Source of the DNA: Mycolicibacter heraklionensis
GTDB lineage: Bacteria; Actinomycetota; Actinomycetes; Mycobacteriales; Mycobacteriaceae
Length of the DNA stretch: 64,000 bases
Direction: 5' to 3'
Assembly: GCA_001673575.1 (NCBI GenBank)
Contig: LZME01000007.1
Coordinates: forward strand, 21,545 to 85,544
Below the pieces are notes generated by a model. That model had not been told where the DNA came from. It worked only from the letters and a program-made list of their open reading frames with translations, and searched no databases. The first letter of the stretch is position 1; each line of letters starts with the position of its first letter. Below, piece by piece: positions 10,168-23,078 of this stretch. The translations under genes and the position numbers were made by a program.

Positions 10168-10203
10168 CCGACCGGCCGCGGCGCAGTCGCCGCGGCCGGT
10201 CGG
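10168..10203. terminator. 16-bp stem hairpin between the pentose-phosphate operon and secG
   Basis: Left arm CCGACCGGCCGCGGCG (10168-10183) pairs perfectly with 10188-10203 around the loop CAGT. It lies 12 bp after the last rightward gene and 2 bp before the stop of leftward secG. It can therefore end transcription from both sides. No T-tract follows, which is usual in mycobacteria. Confidence 0.85.
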
Positions 10204-10205
10204 AA

Positions 10206-10439
10206 TCAGGCGTACTTGATGAGCAGGCCGACGGCGATGATGGAGATCAGCCAGATGGCGATGACGAAATAGGTCAGCCGGTCCAGGTTCTTCTCGACCA
10301 CCGTCGAGCCGGACAGGCTGGACTGCACACCGCCACCGAACAGGGTCGACAGGCCGCCACCCTTGGCGCGGTGCAGCAGCACCAGCAGAATCACCAGCAG
10401 GCTGGTGATCACCAAGAGAATCTGCAGCGTCAAGATCAT
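10206..10439 (-). CDS. secG: Preprotein translocase subunit SecG
   Basis: A 77-residue inner-membrane subunit of the SecYEG channel. Two hydrophobic helices (about residues 2-22 and 55-74) flank the conserved loop with HRAKGGGLSTLFGGGVQSSL. It follows tpiA on the same strand after 43 bp, the usual actinobacterial position after the gap-pgk-tpi cluster. Confidence 0.95.
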   Translation of the reverse strand: MILTLQILLVITSLLVILLVLLHRAKGGGLSTLFGGGVQSSLSGSTVVEKNLDRLTYFVIAIWLISIIAVGLLIKYA

Positions 10440-10482
10440 GCCGCTACCCTACCGTTCGCCCTGGACCGGACCCGGCGCCGGG

Positions 10483-11268
10483 TCAAGGGAGGGGCCCGCC
10501 GGCTGCCAGCGCCGCCAACATGGCGAACTGCTCACCGTCGAGCGACGCTCCGCCGACCAGACCGCCGTCCACATCGGGCTGACCGATGAGTTCGCCCACG
10601 TTCTTGGCGTTGACCGACCCGCCGTAGAGCACCCGGACGGTGTCGGCGATCTTGGGCGAGGCGAGCTTGCCCAGCTCGGCGCGAACGGCCGCACACACCT
10701 CCTGCGCGTCCGCCGCACCGGCCACCCGGCCGGTGCCGATGGCCCACACCGGTTCGTAGGCGATGACGCTCGCACCGATCTGCTCGGCGCTCAGCCCGGC
10801 CAGCGAGCCACGCAACTGCTCCAGGCAGTGCTCGACGTGGCTGCCGGCCTCCCGGATCTCCAGGTGCTCGCCGATGCAGATGATCGGAGTGAGGCCGTGC
10901 TTGAGGGCGGCGGCGGCCTTCGCGGCGACCAGCGCGTCGTCCTCGCCGTGGTAACTGCGCCGCTCGGAGTGCCCGACGACGACGAAGGTGCAGCCCAGCT
11001 TGGCCAAGAACGCCCCGCTGACCTCGCCGGTGTAGGCGCCCGCGTCGTGCTGCGAGACGTCCTGGGCACCGAAGGTCAGCCGAAGCTTGTCCCCGTCGAC
11101 CAGGGTCTGCACGCTGCGCAGGTCGGTGAACGGCGGCAGCACCGTGACATCGACCTTGTCGAAGTACTTGTCCGGCAGCGCAAAAGCCACCTTCTGCACC
11201 AGTGCGATGGCCTCGAAGTGGTTGAGGTTCATCTTCCAGTTGCCGGCGATCAGCGGCTTACGACTCAT
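10483..11268 (-). CDS. tpiA: Triose-phosphate isomerase
   Basis: A 261-residue TIM barrel interconverting dihydroxyacetone phosphate and glyceraldehyde-3-phosphate. Visible are N11-W-K-M (GNWKMN), the catalytic His in VVGHSERR, and the catalytic Glu in [11 protein letters not shown] before the phosphate-binding loop. [10 protein letters not shown] is near the C-terminus. The start ATG shares one base with the pgk stop (TAATG), so it is translated with pgk. Confidence 0.98.
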   Translation of the reverse strand: MSRKPLIAGNWKMNLNHFEAIALVQKVAFALPDKYFDKVDVTVLPPFTDLRSVQTLVDGDKLRLTFGAQDVSQHDAGAYTGEVSGAFLAKLGCTFVVVGHSERRSYHGEDDALVAAKAAAALKHGLTPIICIGEHLEIREAGSHVEHCLEQLRGSLAGLSAEQIGASVIAYEPVWAIGTGRVAGAADAQEVCAAVRAELGKLASPKIADTVRVLYGGSVNAKNVGELIGQPDVDGGLVGGASLDGEQFAMLAALAAGGPLP

Positions 11269-12500
11269 TACGAACCTCCGGTTTCCAGAACCTGCAGACC
11301 CGGCAGTGGTTTGCCCTCAAGGTATTCCAGGGACGCCCCGCCGCCGGTGGAGATGTGCGAGAAACCGTCCTCACGCAGCCCCAGCGCCCGTACCGCCGCA
11401 GCGGAGTCGCCCCCGCCGACGACGCTGAACGCGCCCTTGGCGGTGGCAGCGGCGATCGCTTCGGCCACTCCCCTGGTCCCGGCTTCGAACGCCGGGAACT
11501 CGAACACGCCCATCGGCCCGTTCCAGAAGATGGTCTTGGCGTTGCCCAGCAGCGCGGCGAACCGCTCCACCGAACCGGGCCCGACGTCCAGGCCCATCTT
11601 TCCGTCCGGAATGGCGTCCGCGGCGACGACCTCGCCGGTGGCGGCGGCGTCGAACTTGTCGGCGACGACGATGTCCACCGGCAGCCGCAGCACGTCGGCG
11701 TAGTCATCCAGCAGTTGCCGGCAGGTATCCACCATGTCGGCCTCCAGCAGCGAGGTTCCGACCTCAAGGCCTTGGGCGGCCAGGAAGGTGAAGCACATCC
11801 CGCCGCCGATCACGATGCTGTCGGCCTTGGTCGCCAGCGACTTGATCACGCCCAGCTTGTCGGAGACCTTCGACCCGCCCAGCACCACGGCGTAGGGCCG
11901 CTCGGTGGACTCGGTCAGCTGCTGCAGCACCTGGATCTCCGCGGCGACCAGCGTCCCGGCGTACGACGGGAGCAGCGTGGCGATGTCGTAGACCGAGGCC
12001 TGCTTGCGGTGCACCACGCCGAATCCGTCGGAGACGAACGCCCCCGGCGAACCATCCGGCGCGGCGACCAGCTCGGCCAGCGCCCGGGCCAGTGCCAGGC
12101 GCTCACCGTCGTCCTTGCTGGTCTCCCGCGGGTCGAAGCGGATGTTCTCCAGCAGCAGCACGTCGCCGTCGGTCAGGCCTTCGGCGCGGGCCAGGGCGTC
12201 GGTGCCGACCACATCACCGGCCAGCTGGACGTGCCGGCCCAACTGCTCGCCGAGCGCCTTGGCGACCGGGGCCAGCGAGAACTTGGCCTCGGGTCCGTTC
12301 TTGGGCCGGCCCAGGTGGGCGGTCACCACAACCTTGGCGCCGGCGTCGACCAGCGCGCGCAGCGTGGGCACCGATGCGGTGATCCGGCCCAGGTCGGTGA
12401 TCTTTCCGTCGTCGAGCGGGACGTTCAGGTCGGAGCGCACCAGCACACCCCGACCCGAAACACCCTCGGCGATCAGGTCTTGGACTGACTTGACGGCCAC
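11268..12500 (-). CDS. pgk: Phosphoglycerate kinase
   Basis: A 410-residue two-domain glycolytic kinase making ATP from 1,3-bisphosphoglycerate. The signature [16 protein letters not shown] is near residue 20 and [14 protein letters not shown] marks the nucleotide domain. The C-terminal glycine-rich [14 protein letters not shown] completes it. It sits 7 bp after gap and overlaps tpiA by one base. Confidence 0.98.
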   Translation of the reverse strand: MAVKSVQDLIAEGVSGRGVLVRSDLNVPLDDGKITDLGRITASVPTLRALVDAGAKVVVTAHLGRPKNGPEAKFSLAPVAKALGEQLGRHVQLAGDVVGTDALARAEGLTDGDVLLLENIRFDPRETSKDDGERLALARALAELVAAPDGSPGAFVSDGFGVVHRKQASVYDIATLLPSYAGTLVAAEIQVLQQLTESTERPYAVVLGGSKVSDKLGVIKSLATKADSIVIGGGMCFTFLAAQGLEVGTSLLEADMVDTCRQLLDDYADVLRLPVDIVVADKFDAAATGEVVAADAIPDGKMGLDVGPGSVERFAALLGNAKTIFWNGPMGVFEFPAFEAGTRGVAEAIAAATAKGAFSVVGGGDSAAAVRALGLREDGFSHISTGGGASLEYLEGKPLPGLQVLETGGS

Positions 12501-12507
12501 GATCGCG

Positions 12508-13545
<1,038 letters not shown>

Positions 13546-13634
13546 TTACGAAGTTGCTGGTGTACTCGGCCGTCAGCCTAGCGGGCGTTGCGAGCGCGGC
13601 GAAGCCGGGCGAAGGCAGATGCCCGCCATTGCGG

Positions 13635-15386
13635 CTAGTGCGTGACCGAGCCCACAGGCCCCCCGGTACGGCGGACGGGCAGGTCGTCACCGGGTTCGGG
13701 CCAGGGCTGGCGGCTGAGCAGGTCGGCCACGGCCACGTAACCGGCTTCGATCAGCCCGGATTTGGCGTCGACAATTCGGTAGGCCTGCTCTTTGCGGTGG
13801 ATGGGTTGGCCTTCGAGCACGATCACCCGCAGGTCGCCCTCGGCGAAGTGGCAGCGGCGCTGCACCGCGGCGAGCAGCTGCTCGTTGTGGAGGTGGCCTT
13901 CGCCGAAGTTCCACCCGATCAGCGGACCGGCGATGATCTCGCCGTCACGGATGTTGTAGTCGGCGACGTTGTCGAGCGCTCGGGGCAGCAGGCCGTTCAG
14001 TGCCCGGCCCTGCAGGTGCATGGCGCGGAATGCTCCCGGGACTTTGTCGGCGACCAGGTCGGCGGTGGACTGGTCATAGAACTTCGCCAACTGGTTGATG
14101 ACCAGCGCCGAGCTCTTGACCACGTTGGCCTCCACGATGTCCTCGGTGCCGGCGCGGAAGCACCAGAAGCTGGCCGCCCAGTTTCCGGCGTAATAGCGCA
14201 TGGCCGGAAGGAACGAAATCTGCTGCGGAAACATGTTTCCGGCCACCGGGATCACGATGAGCCCGGTGAACAGGATGGCCATCAACAGCGGCGACCGCAG
14301 GTCATAGACGCTGACTTCGGGGTGCTGTCCGAATAGGAAGAACAGCGAGAATCCGAAGAACACATTCCATTCCAACGGGACTCCCATCGGGAGGTTGGAC
14401 AAGATGTTGAGGTGAAAGATCACCATGAACGCGATCAAGAACCATCGCCACGGGTGATCGCCGGCGACCAGCACCAGTAGCGCCGGCACGACGAACTCGG
14501 CGGTGGTGCCGCCGACGTGTGCCATCAGCTGCGGGATCCGGGTGGGCCGCAGGTCGTTGAGGTGATCGCGGTACATCCGGTGTTTGAGACCGGTGAAGAT
14601 CTTTGAGCGCAGCAGGGCATTGTTGCTCGTCATCACCGCGACCACATAGGGAAAGTGGTGGTTGAGCTTGGAGGTGGCCGCACCCCACCACAGCCCGAGG
14701 ATGATGAGTTTGAACGCGGCCATCTGGTCGACATAGGGGAAGAAGAAGACGAGCAGCGTCAGGCCATAGTGCTCGGCGCGGGCGGCCAGGAAGATCGTCT
14801 TGTCCCGCAGGCCCAGCAGCACCAGAGCGATGACTATCGGCGCCACCACCGTCGGGTCCAACAGACCTACCGGGCCGGGATCGCCCTGCCCTGGTGCCAG
14901 CAACGCCCAGACACCGGAGCTCAACACGGCGGCATACAGCGCGATATCGACCACGGTGCGAGTGTCGCCGCGGGTGAACGGGACCTTGTCGGGCCAGGGC
15001 GGCAATCGGATTGTGTTGGGCCGCAACCAGTACAGGACACCGCCGATGGGCGGCCAGAACCGGGCGGTCAGCGGACCGGATCCGCAGCCCAAGCCCAGGA
15101 TCTCGAACAGCAGGCTGAAGACGACGAGCTTCTGATAGACGATCGGCTGGGTCCACCAGTCGGCGATGCGCCCGAGCTCGCCCAGGCCCGGGGTCAGGGC
15201 GATGACCGCCGCGGCGCCTGCGGCGTAGACCGCGATCTTGATCAGGTAGATCAGGTAGACGCCGGACGGGGTGCCGAAACCCTGTTCGGCCCAATGCCTG
15301 CTGCAGACCTGGATCCGCCTCGGCCACGGGGTGGCGCGCCACGTTTCGGGGTCGACGTCGGGAACCGACGGTTTGATGAACCCCAT
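13635..15386 (-). CDS. DUF3556 polytopic membrane protein
   Basis: A 583-residue integral membrane protein with roughly 8-10 hydrophobic segments between residues 45 and 415 and a soluble C-terminal part of about 160 residues. The N-terminus (MGFIKPSVPDVDPETW, then RHWAEQGFGTPSGVYLIYLIK) is the pattern I associate with the actinobacterial DUF3556 family, whose function is not established. The segment MAHVGGTTAEFVVPALLVL is conserved in that family. It lies alone between gap and a divergent glycosyltransferase. The family call is from memory and would need a profile search. Confidence 0.75.
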   Translation of the reverse strand: MGFIKPSVPDVDPETWRATPWPRRIQVCSRHWAEQGFGTPSGVYLIYLIKIAVYAAGAAAVIALTPGLGELGRIADWWTQPIVYQKLVVFSLLFEILGLGCGSGPLTARFWPPIGGVLYWLRPNTIRLPPWPDKVPFTRGDTRTVVDIALYAAVLSSGVWALLAPGQGDPGPVGLLDPTVVAPIVIALVLLGLRDKTIFLAARAEHYGLTLLVFFFPYVDQMAAFKLIILGLWWGAATSKLNHHFPYVVAVMTSNNALLRSKIFTGLKHRMYRDHLNDLRPTRIPQLMAHVGGTTAEFVVPALLVLVAGDHPWRWFLIAFMVIFHLNILSNLPMGVPLEWNVFFGFSLFFLFGQHPEVSVYDLRSPLLMAILFTGLIVIPVAGNMFPQQISFLPAMRYYAGNWAASFWCFRAGTEDIVEANVVKSSALVINQLAKFYDQSTADLVADKVPGAFRAMHLQGRALNGLLPRALDNVADYNIRDGEIIAGPLIGWNFGEGHLHNEQLLAAVQRRCHFAEGDLRVIVLEGQPIHRKEQAYRIVDAKSGLIEAGYVAVADLLSRQPWPEPGDDLPVRRTGGPVGSVTH

Positions 15387-15592
15387 GCTGTCCTCACTCC
15401 CTGCCGTGTGCCCGTTCTGTTATAGCCGTACGCGCAGGCGTGCGAAGCGATTTGAGGCTGCTCAGCCTGGTACCCATGTCGATGCCGGGGGCCGCACCCG
15501 CTCCTGAGAGCCACGCCGTTCACTATCGCTGGGTTGCCACACCTAGGATCTGCCTTCAGCACATTTTTACCTGCGGGACGGCGGTCGAGTCA

Positions 15593-17101
15593 TTGGGCGA
15601 TTCAACGGTTGCAATTCGTCCCGCGATAGCTTGGCGGCCAGTGGCGATTGTGGCGGCTGCGGTCGCCATGGTGCACGTGGCGGTAGCGACGCGATACGGC
15701 TGGTTTCCCGATGAATTCTATTTCGTAATTTGCGGCCGCCACCCGGCGTGGGGATATGTCGATCAACCACCCCTGGTGCCGCTGCTCGCGCATGCCGCCG
15801 AAGCTCTCCCCGGTGGTGGTCTATTCACGGTGCGGTTGTTGGCTATTACCGCGCACGTCGGGTGCGTTGTGTCGGCGGCTCTGCTGGCGGCGGAATTCGG
15901 CGGCCGTCGTCTGGCCCAGGTCATGGCTGCCGCCGCCGTTGCAGCCTGTCCGGCATTCGTCGGCCTCTCCATGTTTTTCGGCCCAACAGTCACCGATCAA
16001 TTGGTCTGGCTGACCGTGCTCACGCTGGTGGCGCGGGCACTACGCCTCGACACCACGCCATCCTGGCTACTTGCCGGCGCGGCCGCCGGAATCGGGCTGG
16101 AGAATAAACACACCGCCGTAGTACTGATTGCTGGAATCGCCGCGGGCCTGGTGATGTTCCGGCGCGAGACGCTGCGTACACCACGGCCCTGGCTTGCCGC
16201 CGGCCTGGCGGTTCTCGTCGCCGCCCCAAACCTTTGGTGGATGGCGCAGCATGGGTGGCCGAATCTGCAGTTTGCGCGGATGATCTCGCAACATTCGCGC
16301 GACACGCTGGGTTCATTGATTCAACTGCCACTGCTGACAATCGGGCTTGCCGGCCCGCTACTGGTGGTGCTCTGGGTGTTCGGGATCCGATGGTTGGCGT
16401 CACCGGCCCAGCGTGAGCATCGTTGGACCTTGGTCGTGGTTGCGGTCGCATTGGTCATCTTCACCTGCGCTAGCGGCCGGCCCTACTACGCGGCCCCGGT
16501 GTTCGCAGTGCTGTTCGCGGCCGGAGCGGTACGTGTCGAGTCCGCTCGTACAGCCCGCTTGCATCTCAACGGAATGGGCGAGCATGGCTGGCCGCCGCTG
16601 CGCTGGACGGCCACTCTTGCGGCGTCGTTCGTGGGCGCCGTTCTGCTGTGCCTGCCGGTGCTGCCGGTCTCGACGGCCCAGGCGTTGCGCTCGATCAACC
16701 CGTGGCTTGCTTCGACATACGGCTGGCCGCAGTTCACCAAACAGGTCGTCGCCGCGGCTTCATCGCTGCCCGCACACGTTCCGATCTTCACCGGTTACTA
16801 CACCGAAGCCGGCGCGTTGAGCATCCTCGGACCCGCCGCCGACCTTCGCCATCCGGTTTACAGCGCGCATAACAACTACGCCCTGTGGGGCCCGCCGAAG
16901 GGCCGCCCGGACACCGTGCTTTGCGTGGGCGACTTCCCGCGCAGTTACCTACTTGAGTACTGGTCCGAAGTGACGGAATTGGCGCCGATCATCGCCGACG
17001 ATGGCGAACACACCTGGAAAACCGATCGCACGATTTATCTGTGTCAGCAGCCTCGCGGCACCTGGGCCGAAATGTGGCCATCCCTTAGCCATTTCCACTG
17101 A
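15593..17101 (+). CDS. GT39/ArnT-type membrane glycosyltransferase
   Basis: A polytopic protein (about 502 residues from TTG 15593) with the family's first-loop motif RYGWFPDEFYFVICGRHPAWGYVDQPPL; the D-E pair is the catalytic/metal site. About ten membrane helices follow and a lumenal C-terminal domain starts near YYTEAGAL. Such enzymes transfer sugars from polyprenyl-phosphate donors in the cell envelope. The frame is open back to ATG 15440, but the extra 51 residues do not resemble the family, so the TTG is preferred. It contains more A/T than its neighbours, which may indicate later acquisition. Confidence 0.8.
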   Translation: MGDSTVAIRPAIAWRPVAIVAAAVAMVHVAVATRYGWFPDEFYFVICGRHPAWGYVDQPPLVPLLAHAAEALPGGGLFTVRLLAITAHVGCVVSAALLAAEFGGRRLAQVMAAAAVAACPAFVGLSMFFGPTVTDQLVWLTVLTLVARALRLDTTPSWLLAGAAAGIGLENKHTAVVLIAGIAAGLVMFRRETLRTPRPWLAAGLAVLVAAPNLWWMAQHGWPNLQFARMISQHSRDTLGSLIQLPLLTIGLAGPLLVVLWVFGIRWLASPAQREHRWTLVVVAVALVIFTCASGRPYYAAPVFAVLFAAGAVRVESARTARLHLNGMGEHGWPPLRWTATLAASFVGAVLLCLPVLPVSTAQALRSINPWLASTYGWPQFTKQVVAAASSLPAHVPIFTGYYTEAGALSILGPAADLRHPVYSAHNNYALWGPPKGRPDTVLCVGDFPRSYLLEYWSEVTELAPIIADDGEHTWKTDRTIYLCQQPRGTWAEMWPSLSHFH

Positions 17102-17119
17102 CGGCTAACGCCGGACCCG

Positions 17120-18097
17120 CTAGGCGTCTTCGAGCAGCTCTGGGGTGACCGCCGACTCGGTGTCGGGAATGCCGTCCTGCTTGGCCTTGCGGTCGGCCAT
17201 CGACAGCAGCCGCCGGATGCGTCCTGCCACCGCGTCTTTGGTCATCGGCGGGTCAGCCAGCCGGCCCAGCTCCTCCAGGGAAGCCTGCCGGTGCTCAACG
17301 CGCAGCTTGCCGGCCGAAGCCAGATGATCGGGCACGGTGTCGCCGAGGATCGCCAGCGCCCGTTCCACCCGCGCCGCCGCCGCCACGGCCGCCCGCGCGG
17401 AGCGGCGCAGGTTGGCGTCGTCGAAGTTGGCCAGCCGGTTGGCGGTCGCCCGCACCTCGCGGCGGATCCGACGCTCTTCCCAGACCAGCCTGGTGTCTTG
17501 GGCACCCATACGGGTCAGCAGCGCCCCGATCGCCTCGCCGTCGCGCACCACCACCCGGTCCGCGCCCCGCACCTCGCGGGCCTTGGCACTAACCCCGAGC
17601 CGGCGCGCCGCGCCGACCAGTGCCAGGGCGGCCTCCGGGCCCGGGCAGCCGATCTCCAGGGCCGACGAGCGGCCTGGCTCGGTCAGGGATCCGTGCGCCA
17701 AAAAGGCTCCCCGCCAGGCAGCTTCGGCGTCAGCGACACTGCCACCGACAACTTGGGCGGGCAAGCCCCGCACCGGGCGCCCGCGCAGGTCCAACAGACC
17801 GGTCTGACGGGCCAGAGCTTCACCGTCCTTCGTCACGCGCAGCACATAGCGGGTGCTCTTGCGCATCCCGCTGGCGGTGAGCACATGCACGATCGCGTTG
17901 TAGCCGTACAGGTCGAAGATGTCCTTGCGCAGCCGCCGCGCGATAACCCCCAGGTCCACCTCGGCTTCGACCACGACCCGACCGGCCACGATGTGCAGTC
18001 CGCCGGCGAAGCGCAGCAGCGCCGCGACCTCGGCGCGGCGTGCACTCACCGAACTGACCACGAGACGGCTCAGCTCGTCCTTGACTTCGGCCGTCAT
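17120..18097 (-). CDS. whiA: Sporulation-type transcription regulator WhiA
   Basis: A 325-residue DNA-binding protein with two degenerate LAGLIDADG-like domains ([20 protein letters not shown]) and a C-terminal HTH ([29 protein letters not shown]). ATG 18097 overlaps the yvcK-like stop by 4 bp (ATGA), and the resulting start [12 protein letters not shown] matches the family. An in-frame GTG at 18103 would add two residues. It is the last gene of the uvrC-rapZ-yvcK-whiA set conserved in actinobacteria (Rv1420-Rv1423). Confidence 0.97.
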   Translation of the reverse strand: MTAEVKDELSRLVVSSVSARRAEVAALLRFAGGLHIVAGRVVVEAEVDLGVIARRLRKDIFDLYGYNAIVHVLTASGMRKSTRYVLRVTKDGEALARQTGLLDLRGRPVRGLPAQVVGGSVADAEAAWRGAFLAHGSLTEPGRSSALEIGCPGPEAALALVGAARRLGVSAKAREVRGADRVVVRDGEAIGALLTRMGAQDTRLVWEERRIRREVRATANRLANFDDANLRRSARAAVAAAARVERALAILGDTVPDHLASAGKLRVEHRQASLEELGRLADPPMTKDAVAGRIRRLLSMADRKAKQDGIPDTESAVTPELLEDA

Positions 18098-19173
18098 CGC
18101 CACGACTTGTCACCTCCCGGCCCGAGCCCGCTCGGTCCACTCACGCCGGATTGCCGGCCCCCGCCCTCGGCATGCGTCGCGACCGGTGTCGGAACGGTCA
18201 ACGTCGATACGTCGATGCTCCGAACCCCGTCCAGCGCCGCCGCCAACTTTCCTGGGTCATGTAAAGGTGTACCAGGTCGCGCCACGTCCACGAACCGAAC
18301 CTCGGCAGCGAACAACGTGGCGGCACGCCGCAGCTGCTCACGCTCGCGTTCGCTGGGCACCCGGCCTGCATCGATGATGATGTGGTCGACGGTGAAACCC
18401 GGCGCGTGCTGAGCCAATACGTGTAGGTGTCGCTCCACGGAGAATCCGGCGGTCTCCCCCGGTTCGGCCACCAGGTTGAGCACCAGGGCGCGTCGGGCCG
18501 TGGTGTTCTGCAGCGCCGAGGCCAGCCCTGGCACTAACAGGTGCGGGATCACGCTGGTGAACCACGAGCCCGGGCCGAGCACCACCAGATCCGCGGACAT
18601 GATGGCGTCCACCGCCTGGCGGGTGGCCGGCGGGTTGCCCGGCAACAGCCGCACCCGGCGCACCTTGCCCGGGGTGGTTGCGATGGCCACCTGGCCCCGA
18701 ATCAGCCGGAACAGTCGCGGGTCGGCTTCCAACCCAGCCACGTCGGCTTCGATCTGCAACGCGATCGGGCACATCGGCAGCACCCGCCCTTTGACCCCCA
18801 GCATCCGGCCGAGTTCGTCGAGCGCGGCCACCGGGTCGGCCAGCACTTCGTTCAGACCGGCCAGCAACAGATTGCCGATCGGGTGTCCGGCCAGGGCACC
18901 GGAGCCGCCGAAGCGGTGCTGCAGGATGGTCGCCCACAGCTGACCCTTCGGGGTGTCTGAGGCCAGCGCCGCCAGCGCCATCCGCAGGTCACCGGGCGGC
19001 ACCACGTCGAGCTCACCGCGCAGCCGACCCGACGAGCCGCCGTCGTCGGCAACGGTCACCACTGCGGTGACGTGTGGGGTCAGCCGGCGGGCAGCCGATA
19101 ATGTCGCGTACAGGCCATGCCCACCACCGAGCGCGACGATGCTCGGATTGCCATGCGCGGGCTCAACGCTCAT
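18094..19173 (-). CDS. YvcK/CofD-like gluconeogenesis factor (Rv1422-like)
   Basis: A 359-residue member of the CofD/YvcK family. The N-terminal [20 protein letters not shown] is the nucleotide-sugar-binding loop, followed by [18 protein letters not shown]. The central [11 protein letters not shown] and [17 protein letters not shown] are also conserved. In other bacteria YvcK binds UDP-sugars and affects cell wall and carbon metabolism. The start ATG 19173 forms an ATGA overlap with rapZ; the open frame continues 40 codons further upstream inside rapZ and is ignored. Confidence 0.93.
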   Translation of the reverse strand: MSVEPAHGNPSIVALGGGHGLYATLSAARRLTPHVTAVVTVADDGGSSGRLRGELDVVPPGDLRMALAALASDTPKGQLWATILQHRFGGSGALAGHPIGNLLLAGLNEVLADPVAALDELGRMLGVKGRVLPMCPIALQIEADVAGLEADPRLFRLIRGQVAIATTPGKVRRVRLLPGNPPATRQAVDAIMSADLVVLGPGSWFTSVIPHLLVPGLASALQNTTARRALVLNLVAEPGETAGFSVERHLHVLAQHAPGFTVDHIIIDAGRVPSEREREQLRRAATLFAAEVRFVDVARPGTPLHDPGKLAAALDGVRSIDVSTLTVPTPVATHAEGGGRQSGVSGPSGLGPGGDKSWR

Positions 19174-20105
19174 TCGCGGCCCAGATCCCGGTGCAGCACT
19201 CGCACCGACAGCTCGTCGTTGTCGTCCTGGGCATCCAGCAACCGCGCCAACGCCTCGGCGATAGCCACGCTGCGGTGCTTGCCGCCGGTGCACCCGATGG
19301 CCAGGGTCATGTACCGCTTTCCCTCTCGCCGATAGCCGCTCACGACCAGGGCCAACAGCCGGTGGTAGCCCTCGAGGAACTCATCGGCGCCGGGCTGGCC
19401 CAGAACGTAGTCGCGTACCGCCGGATGCTGCCCGGTGTGCGGACGCAGTTCGTCGACCCAATGCGGGTTGGGCAGGAAGCGCACGTCCATGACCATGTCG
19501 GCGTCCATCGGCAGGCCGTACTTGAAGCCGAAGGACTCCACCGTGATTGACGTGGGCGCGATGACGGCGTCGCCGCCGAACATCTCCTCGATGCTCTCCC
19601 GCAGCTCGCGCACGCTGAGCACCGAGGTGTCGATGACGAGATCAGCCACCGCACGCACCGGCGCCAGCATGATCCGTTCGGCCGCGATGCCCTCGGTGAG
19701 GGTCTGCTGACCCTGCAGGGGGTGGCTGCGGCGGTTGTGCTCGTAACGCCGAATCAGTACGTCGTCGCTGGCCTCCATGAACAGCACGCGCGGGTTGATG
19801 CCACGGGTGGCCAGTTCGGTGCGCACCGAGTCCAGGTCGCCGGTGAAACCGGCCGAGCGCACATCCATCACGACGGCCAGCTGGGTGATTCGGGACCCCG
19901 CCGCCAGCCCCAGATCCACCATGCGGGTGATCAGGTCTGGTGGCAGGTTGTCGGCGACGTACCAACCCAGGTCCTCCAGGACCTTCGCCGCGGTGCCGCG
20001 GCCCGCCCCGGAGAGCCCGGTCACCAGGACCACATCGATACCGGCGCCGTCTCCGGGTCCGGCGACATCGCGCTCCCGTACGCCTTTCGGTGATTCCGTG
20101 GTCAT
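19170..20105 (-). CDS. rapZ: RNase adapter / P-loop protein RapZ
   Basis: A 311-residue P-loop NTPase-fold protein. The Walker A-like sequence is [19 protein letters not shown], with Arg in place of the usual Lys. Then come [10 protein letters not shown] and the C-terminal domain with [25 protein letters not shown] and [16 protein letters not shown]. In E. coli the protein guides sRNA decay; in mycobacteria the role is not established (Rv1421 homologue). ATGA overlaps join it to uvrC and to the yvcK-like gene. Confidence 0.94.
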   Translation of the reverse strand: MTTESPKGVRERDVAGPGDGAGIDVVLVTGLSGAGRGTAAKVLEDLGWYVADNLPPDLITRMVDLGLAAGSRITQLAVVMDVRSAGFTGDLDSVRTELATRGINPRVLFMEASDDVLIRRYEHNRRSHPLQGQQTLTEGIAAERIMLAPVRAVADLVIDTSVLSVRELRESIEEMFGGDAVIAPTSITVESFGFKYGLPMDADMVMDVRFLPNPHWVDELRPHTGQHPAVRDYVLGQPGADEFLEGYHRLLALVVSGYRREGKRYMTLAIGCTGGKHRSVAIAEALARLLDAQDDNDELSVRVLHRDLGRE

Positions 20106-22060
20106 CCTGACATCCGTTGCTGTTCAGCGGCGCCCGCCGCGCCGTCGGCTCCCAGCGCCTCGAGGACGGCCGCGGCGGTCGCCGCGCCGATCCCCGGGAT
20201 CGAGGTGAGCTCTTCGACGGTAGCCCCTTTCAGTCGTGCCACCGAACCGAAATGGGAGATCAGCACCTTGCGTCGATGCTCGCCCAGCCCGGGCACCGCG
20301 TCCAGCACCGACTCGGTCATCCGTTTGGATCGCTTGCTTCGGTGGTAGGTGATGGCGAACCGGTGCGCCTCGTCCCTGATCCGCTGCAACAGGTAGAGCC
20401 CTTCGCTCTGCCGGGGCAGGATGATCGGGTCCGGTTCGGACGGCACCCACACCTCCTCCAATCGTTTGGCCAGGCCGATGGTCGCGACGTCGGTGATGCC
20501 GAGCTCGGCCAGCACCGCGGCCGCGGCATTGACCTGCGGCGCACCGCCGTCCACCACGTAGAGGTTGGGCGGATAGGCGAATTTGCGCGATTTTCCTTCG
20601 GGAGCAAGCACTTCGGCGTCCAGGTGCCGACGGAACCGGCGCCGCGTCACTTCGGCGATCGAGGCCACATCGTCGGAGCGTCCCTCCCCGGCAGCCTCCC
20701 GTATCGCGAAGTGACGGTAGTCCGATTTGCGGGGCAAGCCGTCCTCGAACACCACCAGCGAACCGACGACGTCGGTGCCCTGCACGTGACTGATATCGAC
20801 GCATTCGATGCGCAGCGGGGCGTCGGACAGGCCCAGGGATTCCTGAATATTCTGCAGCGCAGCGGATCTGGCCGTGAAATCCCCGGCCCGCTTCATCTTG
20901 TGTTGTTGCAGTGCATCTTTGGCGTTGCGCTCGACCGTCTCGGCCAGCGCCCGCTTGTCGCCGCGCAGCGGGACCCGCAGCGACACCCGCGAACCCCGCA
21001 GTTCAGACAGCCAGCTTGTCAGCTCCTCGGCGTTGGCCGGCAGGCAGGGCACCAGCACCTCGCGTGGCACCGGGTTGGTCGGCTCGTCGGCCGCGCCTTC
21101 CAATTCGGCTTGGTCACCGTAGAACTGGGTGATGAACTGCTCGACCAGTTGCCCCAGGGAGCTGTCGGCATCGCCGGGGTCGCCGGGTTTCTCGACGATC
21201 CAGCCGCGCTGCCCGCGCACCCGGCCGCCGCGCACGTGAAACACCTGAACCGCCGCTTCCAGCTCGTCCTCGGCGAACGCCACCACGTCGGCGTCGGTGC
21301 CGTCGCCGAGCACCACAGCCTGCTTCTCCAGGGCGCGTTTCAGGGCGGCGACGTCGTCGCGCAGACGTGCGGCGCGTTCAAAGTCCAGTTCGTCGGAGGC
21401 GGCCAGCATCTGCTGCTCGAGACTGCGGACCAGCCGGTCGGTCTTGCCTGCCAGGAAGTCGCAGAAGTCGTCCACGATCCGCCGGTGTTCCTCGGCGCTG
21501 ACTCGACCGACGCACGGCGCGGAGCACTTGCCGATGTAGCCGAGCAGGCAGGGCCGGCCGATCTGCTGGTGACGCTTGAACACCCCGGCCGAGCAGGTGC
21601 GCGCCGGGAAGACCCGCAGCAGCAGGTCCAAGGTCTCGCGAATCGCCCAGGCATGGGAGTAGGGCCCGAAGTAGCGCACTCCCTTGCGGCGCGGCCCGCG
21701 GTAGACCATCAGCCGCGGGTACTCCTCGTTCAAGGTGACCGCCAACACGGGGTAGGTCTTGTCGTCGCGGTAGCGGACGTTGAACCGCGGGTCGAACTCT
21801 TTGATCCAGTTGTATTCCAGCTGGAGAGCCTCGACCTCGGTGTTGACCACCGTCCACTCCACCTTGGCGGCGGTGGTCACCATTTGGCGGGTCCGCGGGT
21901 GCAGGCCGGCGACGTCGGCGAAGTAGGACGTCAGCCGTGACCGCAGGGTTTTCGCCTTGCCCACGTAGATGACCCGGCCGTGCGGGTCGACGAACCGGTA
22001 GACGCCGGGCGCGACGGGGATTGACCCGGGCGCCGGACGATAGGTCGCTGGGTCTGCCAC
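20102..22060 (-). CDS. uvrC: Excinuclease ABC subunit C
   Basis: A 652-residue nucleotide-excision repair endonuclease. Domains in order: GIY-YIG nuclease ([20 protein letters not shown], residues 18-37), Cys cluster around [16 protein letters not shown] motif near residue 215, RNase-H-like endonuclease domain ([26 protein letters not shown]), and C-terminal tandem HhH ([18 protein letters not shown]). The start is GTG 22060. First gene of the overlapping uvrC-rapZ-yvcK-whiA set. Confidence 0.98.
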   Translation of the reverse strand: MADPATYRPAPGSIPVAPGVYRFVDPHGRVIYVGKAKTLRSRLTSYFADVAGLHPRTRQMVTTAAKVEWTVVNTEVEALQLEYNWIKEFDPRFNVRYRDDKTYPVLAVTLNEEYPRLMVYRGPRRKGVRYFGPYSHAWAIRETLDLLLRVFPARTCSAGVFKRHQQIGRPCLLGYIGKCSAPCVGRVSAEEHRRIVDDFCDFLAGKTDRLVRSLEQQMLAASDELDFERAARLRDDVAALKRALEKQAVVLGDGTDADVVAFAEDELEAAVQVFHVRGGRVRGQRGWIVEKPGDPGDADSSLGQLVEQFITQFYGDQAELEGAADEPTNPVPREVLVPCLPANAEELTSWLSELRGSRVSLRVPLRGDKRALAETVERNAKDALQQHKMKRAGDFTARSAALQNIQESLGLSDAPLRIECVDISHVQGTDVVGSLVVFEDGLPRKSDYRHFAIREAAGEGRSDDVASIAEVTRRRFRRHLDAEVLAPEGKSRKFAYPPNLYVVDGGAPQVNAAAAVLAELGITDVATIGLAKRLEEVWVPSEPDPIILPRQSEGLYLLQRIRDEAHRFAITYHRSKRSKRMTESVLDAVPGLGEHRRKVLISHFGSVARLKGATVEELTSIPGIGAATAAAVLEALGADGAAGAAEQQRMSG

Positions 22061-22083
22061 GGCTACCAGGCTACTTTCTACGG

Positions 22084-22128
22084 CGAACAGACGTGAAAGC
22101 CCCGTTTTTCATGCAAAACAGGGGGCTT

Positions 22129-22141
<13 letters not shown>
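22084..22141. terminator. Long hairpin with CGARCAGACG ends between the PH-domain gene and uvrC
   Basis: Left arm CGAACAGACGTGAAAGCCCC (22084-22103) pairs with 22122-22141 with one mismatch. The inner GTTTT/AAAAC can extend the stem. The right arm contains the stop codon of the PH-domain gene. Its outer sequence matches the hairpin at 58893-58950, so the two belong to one repeat family. It probably ends or attenuates leftward transcription into uvrC. Confidence 0.75.
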
Positions 22142-23078
<937 letters not shown>
